Source of the DNA: Ophioderma brevispina
Taxonomy: Eukaryota > Echinodermata > Ophiuroidea > Amphilepidida > Ophiodermatidae
Direction: 5' to 3'
DNA length: 64,000 nt
Assembly: GCA_023653785.1 (NCBI GenBank)
Contig: JAMKCH010072508.1
Location: forward strand, 1-64,000
Shown: in pieces, positions 24,960 to 34,433 of the stretch
Layout: each line of letters starts with the position of its first letter
How positions within the stretch are numbered: position 1 is the stretch's first letter
The notes under the pieces: generated by a model
The model's input: only the letters and a program-made list of their open reading frames with translations
Told to the model about the DNA's origin: nothing
The model's database searches: none
Program-made: the position numbers and the translations under genes

Positions 24960-26690
24960 TACGCCACCATATACTGGTTGGTAACTTGCAAACAGTATGC
25001 TCTTTGTTCAGCTAGGAGCGGAGAAGAGCTGATGAAGTAGGCTCAAGAATGGACTACCATATGGGAGTGTGCTCGCACCCAGTGGCGTATCGGGCCTGCC
25101 CGCTCTGAGGTGGCAAATTTCCCCTTCTTGGGGAATTTTCCCTCTCAGGGGGGTCAAAAGGCCAATTTTTTTTTCCCGGCAGGGCTAAAAAAAACGGCTG
25201 ATTTAGCATTAAGTATTTTTGCAATTTTTTTTCCTTTCCCGGCCAAACGTCTGGGGGGGTGGGGGCAACCTGCCCCCCTGCCCCCTGCCCCCCCTCCTGT
25301 TACGACACACTGCTCGCACCTCTCCTGTCAACATATATACTACCGACTCAACCTAGGAGTGCAGAAAACAAAACAAAATTTTCGTTTTATCTATGCAGAC
25401 TATCTTGGAATTACGTCACAAGATGCAGACTTCACAGAACTTTGTTGAAGAGAGACTCTCCAAAGCTTTGATGAACTCCTAATTACTTACTAACGAGGAA
25501 ACCACCTACGTGCAAATCCGTCCAAGACCCGGGTGTGTGCTTTCCATCTACGCAACCGTGGAGCCAAACGTCAGCTTAAAGTAACCTGGTCTGGAACACC
25601 CCTGGAGCACTGCGATAACCCTCTCTACCTAGGAGTTGGGACTGCACTCTTCCTTAAGACCCACATCAAGAAGACGGAGAGTAAAGTATGCTCACGCAAT
25701 AACATCAACGAAAAACGCATACATCCTAGCAGGAATTGCTCCAACAGTAGTGTAGCGAGCATGCATGAGCGTAGCTGCCAAGTATCTAATGTGAAGCACA
25801 CTATGTCCGGACAGAGACTTGCTGCCAACCGCCTTAAATCCAGACATAGTTTCTTGAGCAAAGTCCAACCTCTTGAATCAGTCTCTAAGCAGTTTAAGGG
25901 AGTAACATCTACTGGTATTGAACCTGGTGAGAATCTTCCACCTGGAGCTGACTCCCCATGGGCTGAATGGCGATGCTCAACAGATTGAGAACCAGAATTG
26001 GCCGATCTAAGGGTTCCTTGCAGAAGTGAGGCTACCTTGGAAGCAGATCAGGGCACTACCTGTGTTGTGGAACAGCACCACAGACAATGGAACATCTCTT
26101 GGTCTGCCCATTGTTGGAGCAACAATGGCCTGTATGGGAAAGATCAACCCATGGCAATAAACTTGACTCTGCATTAAATGCCTCCTGCCGGCTTATCATA
26201 AGATGTCTTCGTCCAACACCAACGGAGAACGTATACATTTTAGCAGGAATTGCCCCATCAGACATCTGTCATAGTGTAGCGAGCATGCAAGAGCATAGCT
26301 GTCAAGTATCTAATGTGAAGCACCCTATGTCTGGACAGAGACCAGCTGCCACCCACATTAATTCCAGAGAGAGTTTCTTAAGCAAAGTCCAACCTCTTGA
26401 ATCAGTCGCTAAGGAGCTTAAGAGAGTTGCATTGTGGAAAGAAAGACTTGCTATCAAAAAAGTAACATCTATTGGTATTGAACGTGATGAGCATCTTCCA
26501 CCCGGAGCTGACTCCAAATGGACTGAATTGCGATGTTTCAACAGATGGATAACTAGAATCAGCCGATCTAAGGTTTCTTTGCAGAAGTGGGCTAATACCT
26601 GGGAAGCATTCCCAGGACATAATTGTGGTTTGTTGAACATAACCACAAACAAGGGAACATCTCTCTGCAATGAAGGGTCAGACAGTTTCT
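24960..26690 (+). pseudogene. Rearranged non-LTR retrotransposon, copy 2 (same family as copy 1)
   Basis: Reads as RT from just before 'GSVLAP' onward. The catalytic loop at 25392-25403 encodes YADY, so the second catalytic aspartate is replaced by tyrosine. 25533-25730 gives 'VCAFHLRNRGAKRQLKVTWSGTPLEHCDN', then a deletion joins to the C-terminal region ('CQVSNVKHTMSGQR', 'FLSKVQPLES', 'LPPGADS.WAEWRC'). At about 26110 the sequence jumps back to an upstream segment ('PVWERSTHGNKLDSALNASC', 'LRPTPTEN.Y.LAGIAPSDI') and runs through the C-terminal region a second time to about 26690. The C-terminal block is thus present twice, about 520 bp apart. An hAT-type MITE interrupts the RT at 25080-25312. 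Confidence 0.88.
25080..25312. mobile_element. hAT-type MITE inserted in the LINE
   Basis: 233-bp element starting CAGTGGCGTA and ending TTACGACACACTG. The ends share CAGTG and CGTA in inverted orientation. It is flanked by an exact 8-bp target-site duplication, CTCGCACC, at 25072-25079 and 25313-25320. Eight-base duplications and CAG-TG ends are hallmarks of the hAT superfamily. Leaving out the element and one duplicate makes the host LINE continuous across the insertion point. The interior is C- and G-rich (25250-25300) with no coding capacity. It must be younger than the LINE insertion. Confidence 0.85.
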
Positions 26691-27849
26691 CAATGGAGGA
26701 CACTGGCGACGTCTTTTTGATGGGTGAATCTAGTTTTCAATACATGTGACTTTTGAAGTTTTTAAACGTGGGTTTGAGGAGCTTTTTAAATCCAGAACAT
26801 TGCCCTTTGGCAGCAAATGCGCTGACTGAGTCAAATCAATTACTGTATATGAACGCATGCCTTTGATGTAACCTTTGTCCTGTTTTTAGTTCCACACTTC
26901 ATAACATATTGCAAACTTGGGTGCAGTGTGTGTGCAGAAAAAGGGGGTGTCGGTCTCTCTTGGGAGCTTTTAGAGCCGGTACTTCCTCGATGCCAAATGC
27001 ACAAATCTCTACAAGTGACCTATCTCTTTCTCTTTCTTTCTCCTCTCTCCTCTCTCTCTCTCTCTCTATCAGTGTTTGCTTACTGGCTGTTGAACTCCTT
27101 TGCAAACTTCAAAGAGTTCATTTTGTTTTAGTAATGTAGCTAGGATTCACCCCCATGAAAGATGAGAACAACTTGCGGTACTAATGGTTTAGAGCAAAGA
27201 AGCCAAACATTGAATCTGCCTCTTCCATCTATGAGGACTGCCTATTACCCTTCATGCGATGGGGCAACTATCTGGTGCCGTAGAAGCCAAATCCCAGACA
27301 CTTCAAGCCCAATGGACCCGGATGGGATTGTCGTCCTGATTGTCAGTTTTGATCATCAAGGTGGAATGATGGCAAACCTGCTGCGACGTTTTTTTAGAGT
27401 CTTACTGCAATCATTGCCCAGAGTTTGGCAAGTTTGGCAACTGTGTCATGAAATGGCTACTGGTATGTCTGTACCATTTGTGCAAGGTATCGACATGTGA
27501 AAACAGAAAGGTGATGTCATTACATTGGACAGTTCCTGTTGATTATGGGAATGAGAAAAGATTAAAGGAGGCAACATACATAGGCCTAAATTGGCAATCC
27601 TTGTAATGAGAACTTTGTAATTGGTGAATAGAATAGTTATTATAATGCTTGGGTAAAATATAAATGTTATTGATGGCCAAAATTCCGCATATATCTTCTA
27701 ATTGACTGAAATAACTACGGTGAACACATTGTAGTACAAATGGATTCCTCAAATATTTCTTCTGCAAATTAGGTGCTTTTAAACGATGTATATAACAAAA
27801 TTTATTCCGAGTGTATACATTAACACTTAAAACGCCCAGGATTTCAAGT
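26691..27849. other. No gene; (TC)n tract
   Basis: A polypyrimidine TC/TTC microsatellite occupies about 27018-27070. A 112-codon open frame at 27162-27500 has no recognisable domain. The remainder is plain AT-rich sequence. Confidence 0.5.
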
Positions 27850-28790
27850 GGCTACAATTCAAACAAGCAACGCAAGTACAATGCTAATTTGGCATCATGA
27901 CGAACCATTTTGGTATATTCAATTACTTTATTAAAATGGATGGCTATGAATCATTTAGAGTCATTTTTTTGTGGGAGTTTTGGTACCTAAAATCATATTT
28001 TCTTCTATGATCCGGATATGGCCGCACTATTAAGGGACACAATTCCAATGGCAAGCCACTTTGTTTTGCAATTATCATGCTCCAAAGTTTGTCCCCTTGA
28101 AGTCTTGCATATCACACATGATTATAATATAGTGCATAGTGTAAGATTCATCCATATGAATACCTTGAACAATGACTGTTAAAGCAAATTGTGCGCAAAT
28201 TTACGAAAATGGCAGCCATTTTTGGATTTCTGCAAATTAGGTTTATTAAAAATGCATGGAATTTGAGTTCTGGTGGTTGTCCATTATCAAATACCTTGTG
28301 TTAGCATATTTTCACTAAAAGAATTTCTTCTACAAGACATGATATGGCCGGAAATAATTATGACGAAATTTCAAAGGCGGCCATTTTCTTTACGCAAATT
28401 AGCATGCTTAAGTTGTCACCTTCGAAGTCTTATATAAAGACATGTTTATAGTTATATTAGTACAAGAGTGTAATTGCAAACTTTAAAAGTGCTTGTTCAT
28501 CGATGTGGATACCAGCTTGAACATTGACTGTTCAAGTCAACTTAAGGTCCAATTGGGTTCAAAATGCGGCATTTTTGATTCTTATGCAGATTAGGTTTTA
28601 ATTGTAAAATGTGCTGGGGATTTGCGTTCTCTGGTTATTGTCCATTGTCCAACACCTAATGTAGCATGTTTGTCTCCTATCAATACAACATATTGCAAAC
28701 TAGTTTGAGCAATTTCACAATGGCGGCCCATTTTGTTTCTGCACATTAGAGGCTTAAGCAAAGATAATCTATCTTAACCAAGATGGGACA
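27850..28790 (-). repeat. Satellite family S2, minus-strand array
   Basis: Cores near 28018, 28206, 28374, 28561 and 28718 give spacings of 188, 168, 187 and 157 bp, the same alternating dimer pattern as at 22.3 kb. The reverse complement of 28206-28245 aligns with 22470-22515 ('AAACCTAATT.GCA.AAATCC') and that of 28718-28745 with 22315-22350. Strongly diverged, non-coding. Confidence 0.7.
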
Positions 28791-30189
28791 CTCCGCCTAA
28801 AATACCTACGGGTTGATTCGAATGTAACGCTTCTACGTCATCAAAATCACTTCATGTGGAATAGCGCCGACATGCTTGCAGTAGGTAAACTCAAGCAGAC
28901 GACGGCGGCTGACGCTGCAGAAAGTATACAAATGATAACAAGGAGCCTAGATTCTGAAGCAAATCTTGCATTTAAATTGAAGACAGAGTGGAAAATGAAA
29001 TGAAAAAAGGTGTTTGCTGTAACTAACATTTATAATAATATTAGGTGAAATGCTAGATCCTTAATTTTGGGCAGTTTTCTACATTTATTCATCTCACCAT
29101 AAGAGCCATTTTTGGGAATGAAGTGCAGTACATACATGAAAAGAAAAAATGGACCCCATGGTCCCTTTGAACATCATATCACCAAAGAGAGTACTTTCTT
29201 GTGAAAGATTCTCCACATTTTCCCTTTTTATCAATAGATAGAGCAAAAAAAAAATGGACTTTTGCCCCATTTGTGGAATTTGGGGGAAAAGACAATTTAT
29301 TTTTTTCCATAGGTTTACAAACAACTTATTATCCAAATTGATATTAATTCCCACTTAGGGCTCGCAAAGGGATGTCATGGAGATGTTTTCTTTTTTCTTC
29401 AATATACAAAAAGTAGTGTAACTTTATTTTGGAATAAGGAGTATCGGGGGCCTAGGTTCACTTTTTCAAAGTCCCAAACCACATTGTGATAATTATATCC
29501 ATCGATTTCATTCTAGATACGGGAGACACGTTTAGATTTCAAGGCAATGGTAGTTTGCGTTATTACACTTTATTTACCCTCTAATCATAGAGGGGGGGCA
29601 TATGGAACTCTTTCCATTCCCCCCTCCGCCATTGAACACAAGGATTCGTCGGGGATTTCGTCAATTTAAAAAATAATAACTAAAAAGCTTCCCGATTTCC
29701 ATTTTGCCAAGTCACAACCAAATATTCATCAATCTCACCTCACACACATGTTAAATTTGTCGATCATATTTTATGGAAAAAATGAAGTCTTACTCTTACT
29801 TTTCGAAAGTCTACCATCACCTATATCACCTAAAAGTTTCAATGAGTCTAGAAGTTTGGACCGTCACTGAGACAAAACGCGTGCATATAGTGCATCGGCC
29901 AGTCTACACTAACACTGTGCACTCACTTCACTCACAAACGTTCATTTGTTTCAAGCAAAATTAACTAATATTTCTTTAGGGAATCGAAAGAAATGAACAT
30001 TTTTGGTGATTTTGGGGGGTTATTTGAGCAATTAAAAGCTGAACACTACTTTTCAATCTCTGCGCCATTGGCTTTCTGCACGTATCTGTACGAGATGTTT
30101 TCGTATTTTACCTAACCCTGACGCTTGGTGCGCCCTTCCCCATGAACATCCCTTCCGTACACAAAAATAGGGGGAGTGTCCAAATCTGT
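28791..30189. other. No recognisable feature
   Basis: AT-rich sequence; no domain-bearing frame and no repeat partner found. Confidence 0.45.
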
Positions 30190-30335
30190 CCTTAGATATC
30201 TGTGGCTTAAGCTATTACTTTGGAATGTCTATCATGCAAAATTATTTATAGATGATGTTCCTGAGTAAGTTTGATACCACACTCGCTTTGCCACTCCTAG
30301 TGGTACCGACCAAGGTATCTGGCCCAAGGACTAAT
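30190..30335 (-). repeat. Inverted partner of the 22.2-kb satellite leader
   Basis: On the minus strand this matches 22180-22320: 'TTAAGCTA.TACTT.GAA.GTCTATCATGCA' and 'TTTGCCACTC.A.TGGTACC' are shared in reverse complement. Together with the S2 arrays it makes the 22.2-30.3 kb interval broadly symmetrical. Confidence 0.6.
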
Positions 30336-30489
30336 TCATCAGGCAATATAATATAACGAACTGTTCTGCATATATGATTTTCAAGAACTACAAAACATAA
30401 TGAATGTTTCTTCTAAGAGAAGTCTACCAAGAGGAAACATTGCCAGAGACTTGCGAGATTCAAAATTTGATATAATTTAAAATTGTAGC

Positions 30490-31175
30490 ATTTAAGACAC
30501 AAATTGCTCGTGATTGATGGATTTTGAGAATGAGTATTTGATTAAAACTTTCATTGAAAGTTGCAAAGCAATGAAGGCTTTCTTGTGCACCCATTATTGA
30601 TTTGGTGTAATAGAAACTGATGCCATTTACCCAGATGTGCATAGTCAGGAAAATGGGTATTTTTCTTTTTGAAATTAATATAACTCGCGTTTGGCACAAG
30701 CAAATTCAACAATTCTTTTCTTCTTAATTTAGACATTCAGCAACTGCTCTTTCTAATAACATATTAGTTTACAAAGAATTCCATAGTTTTTAATAATATA
30801 ACAAAAATGGGTAAGTTCTTTTGAATCATCCTGTAAAAGCCGTTCCAATCGGAAAGATCCTAACGGAACCTGCAATTCAGCTTTGAAGCCACCAACCAAC
30901 TTTCGACGCCAGTACTCAAAGAATGACACTTTGTACACAATGACAAATATGACTTTCGGTGCAACCGACATTTATTTCTGTCATAAGTCTCTTGCAAAAC
31001 GACTTCGACTGGAACAGATAACCGTATTTCGAGATTTTCGTAACACTTTTGGCTGCGGTATTTTTACACACAAGATTCGGTATATACTCTATATAAACGA
31101 CATTAAACATTTCAACTATACTACAGTTTGGATTACAACATTTTATTTTCACATCGTCTATTAAGACCAGATTAA
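30490..31175 (+). repeat. Unclassified ~650-bp dispersed repeat, copy B
   Basis: Partner of 3905-4560 in opposite orientation. The best frame here (30883-31164, 93 codons) is broken in the other copy, so coding is not supported by comparison. The right end 'GATTAATTAAT' is shared exactly. Confidence 0.6.
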
Positions 31176-31369
31176 TTAATGAAGAGTTTCAAGAATTAAT
31201 CTAATTGTTATAGAGTGAAGAAGTTATCATTCAGCGCAAGCAAAACCAGTTACATGGCGTAAGGTACGCAACAGCGTACAATGAACGATGTAACAAATGG
31301 TAACACCAGTTAAAATAATGAAGATATCAGAATAATTTTAGATAACACAGTTAGAAAGAGTAAATCATG

Positions 31370-31550
31370 TTGGACGTCAATGTGACGTCATACAAGGTAT
31401 GTTTGTACTGTTTTTGTATCAATGGACCCGGGAGGGTCATAGCTATCCATTGGTACCACACATATGATAGTTCATCAATCCGTTTCCGAGATACAAGGGG
31501 CGGAATCCGCTCCCCCACCCTCCCCCCCCCCCCCCGCCGGTGAGATGGGT
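31370..31550 (+). repeat. Satellite family S1, dispersed copy
   Basis: 'GACGTCAATGTGACGTCATAC' is followed by 'AAGGTATGTTTGTACTG', 'TATCAATGGA' and 'CATAGCTATCCATTGGTACC', matching the 12.5-13.5 kb and 44.4 kb copies. A C14 tract follows at 31523-31536. It contains one exact CRE palindrome. Confidence 0.65.
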
Positions 31551-33377
31551 CCAAAAAGCCTGGCTCTTTTAGAGTTAACACAGAGAACAAAACTAATTTT
31601 GTGCTGTGCACCCAATACAGATATCGATATTTACTAACTAAAATACACAATTGGTTTAAAGACATTTACAATTTACATAATACAACTGTCCCAAAAAAAC
31701 TATAAAATCAAAGATTAATTTTTTTGGCCAGAAATTTCAGTTCATCTCAACTGGAGTTTACTGATTCTTTTTAGGAGTGTTCCAGCTTTCATGAGAATTT
31801 TTAGTTGGTGAAATTTGGGGGTCTGGTTCAGGAGGTTATGGCCGTTAGTCTGAGACAGTTGAAAAAAACCTGTTGGGCCAGTTTGGGCTATCCTGATATC
31901 GACAAATTTGCCATTGAAAATCACCTTCAAAGACATTCTTTATTGAAAAAAGTAGGTATAAAGTGTTGATTCTTGTGATATAACATAATTTATAACTTTA
32001 TAATGTTGAAATTTGCTAATAAATACATGTAGCTTTGGGAAATTCAATTCCAAATAGTCTTGTTGTCTCAGCTTTACTCCAGGTTTCAGCAAAAAGTAGA
32101 ACCATAAAACACCATTGTTGAAAGTAACTGACACCTTTGAACACAACCATCCTTTCTTTCCTTCATTGCTCTTTGTTGAACACTGCTTTCTTCATCATAT
32201 TCCTCCCTGGCATCTTGGAGGCAGTAGGGAATAGGGGAAGGATAATTTGTCCTTCCACATTAGAGCGTTGTCTACAAATTTGTCCCTCAACAGACTTGTA
32301 GACTGTTATATTAGTTTCAGCAGTTAAAAAAATTCCCAAATTGCCATGAATTTCATGATTATTGTCCACCTGAGAGTGAGTCCCTCATTTCACCCACAAC
32401 ATAATAATTTCTGGTGCGTTCACTGCAAAATAATATATTGATTAGTTCAATGCATGATAATACATTCACTCTGATCACAATATTCTTTTGTTTGAAAAGG
32501 GTTTAATCCAAATGACGCTACACGCCTTATACCTTTAGTTCTTGAACCTTCAGATGAAACTGGCCAAGTGGTATTTCATCCTTTGTGTTCAACTGACAAT
32601 ATCTCCGCTTAGGGTGCATAGAATTGGATGAATAAAAGCGAGGATTAGCTTAGGATCTTGTCTAACAAATAAAGTCAAAATATCTGGCAAAAATGCACAG
32701 TTTATATTTTTTATAATTTTTAGTTTGATTGTATAGTTTTTATTGGACAGTTGTATTTTATAAACATAATGTACACTTCACTTTCTATTTTGTATTCTTA
32801 AATCTTAACTTGCTGCTTACTGATTTCTGTGTACACCCATATCATGTACCGGCCATATGCGATGCATGTGCACAGCTGTCTTAATCACGTGCCTTAATTG
32901 TTGCAGCTTTTAGGTGCATTGGCCAAAATGGCCAAAATGACCACAAGATTACTCACTTTTACACAAATTACTCAGTTTTTGGTGTCCCTCGAAAATGCAT
33001 ATGAGGTTTTGTCATGTTCCATTTTATACCATGTGAGGTTATGCTCTTAATAGGTAAATGCACATATGAGCTAATGGCCACATTACACGTGGTCAAAGTA
33101 CGAAAGAGACCCTAATTTTTATTTTCACGGTGAGGGCTTTGCAAGTTTGCACAAGTTCATACCAGACTGTCCTGGACAAACCAAGTTTCACCCTAGAAAG
33201 AGATGCGACGTCACGACAGCCCTGCTCAAACCGCCAGTACCTATTAAAATTGAATACTAAAAGATCTTTCTAAAAATCTTTGATTGAAGTGCTCTGAATA
33301 TTTGAATTTCACATTATGAAGTCATATAATAATGGAACAAGATAATGATTAAAATTTACTACTTTAATCCTAAATAT
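31551..33377. other. No recognisable feature (3' flank of the receptor locus)
   Basis: AT-rich. It would hold the 3' UTR of the minus-strand receptor, but I cannot place a polyadenylation site with confidence. No other gene or repeat recognised. Confidence 0.4.
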
Positions 33378-34433
33378 TCATTTTGTTCTTTCTTGAATTA
33401 GCATTACAAGTGTGTATAGAAAGGGGTTAATTGCCGAATTGATGGGTATGATAAAAGCCACTGTCCAAGCATACACGACTGGGTTAACCGTGAAAACGTC
33501 AAACTGTGCAAGGATGCATACGATTATAAGTGGGACCCAAGTAAAGAAATCTGTCAGTACAATTGCAGACATCTTCAGAGCCATGGTTAATTCTCTCCTT
33601 TCGTCTTGTTTGCGGCCGGCACTTTTGGCCGTTTTTTTGCAGTAAATATTTGTATGAAAAAAACAGGCAAAATAGAAAAAGCAAGAAAGGGAACCACAAT
33701 AAAATTATTATAGAAAAATAAGTGGCCATTCGGTGACCAATGGTTTCAGAAAATGCGTAAAAAGAAAATATTGATGTCTGTGTATTGTTTACGCGATACA
33801 ATGGTAAAAAATGAAAATGGGAAGTGACCCCATTTTAGCATTTGCTCAGCGATTACTGGTCTATTTGCTTGTACCTCCAGTGAGCTACTCTTTATTACAC
33901 TGATTCGTCTTCTGATCATTGGAATGCCCACGCAAACTTCAGATACATCGTAAACATTGGGATAGAATCCAGACAATATAGTTGGACTCACACTAACTAG
34001 TACACCAACACCCAATCCCCCCAACTACACACATTTTACATGATTTGGATTGCAAACGGTGCCTACTGAGGGCATACTTTATCCCTTGAAACCCTGTCAA
34101 AACTGATTAATGTAATTAACAATACGGACACTTCGCTGGACAGCAAAGAAAGATACTAGCCTAACATAATTGAGAAAGCCACCTGTCCTCATTGTCCGAA
34201 TAAATGGAAAATATTCTCCATAATATGCATCGGCACCTGCCAACAACATCATGTTGACTCCCATTAGAAAATCTGAAAATGCTAAGTTTGAAATTAAAAT
34301 TGGACTGAACAGTATTGGAGTTTATCAAAACAACGAAAGAAATAAACTAACCCATTGAAAACAATAGCAATATACCAAGGATAAACATAGACACCCGTAA
34401 CAAAATATCCTCTAACAATCTCTTACAAGTGAG
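33378..34433 (-). other. Seven-transmembrane module of the receptor
   Basis: TM1 'ILLRVSMFILGILLLFSMG' (to about 34350). TM2 'ILISNLAFSDFLMGVNMMLL' (about 34300-34215). TM3 with 'SSEVSVLLITLISFDRV' (about 34150-34090), whose DRV is the DRY-type motif. TM4 'GGLGVGVLVSVSPTIL' (about 34020-33970), then the extracellular loop 2 cysteine in 'EVCVGIP'. TM5 'ATYFSIIILLWFPFLLFLFC' (about 33730). TM6 from 'ALKMSAIVLTDFFTWVPLII' (about 33580-33510). TM7 'AWTVAFIIPINSAINPFLYT' (about 33470-33410). The order and motifs are complete but the modules lie in frames 0,1,2,1,2,0 relative to the LRR end, with stop codons in TM3 and before TM4. Confidence 0.85.

Noticed and set aside
27162..27500. 112-codon frame on the plus strand as a gene
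   Set aside because: No recognisable domain in any of the three frames and no splice evidence.
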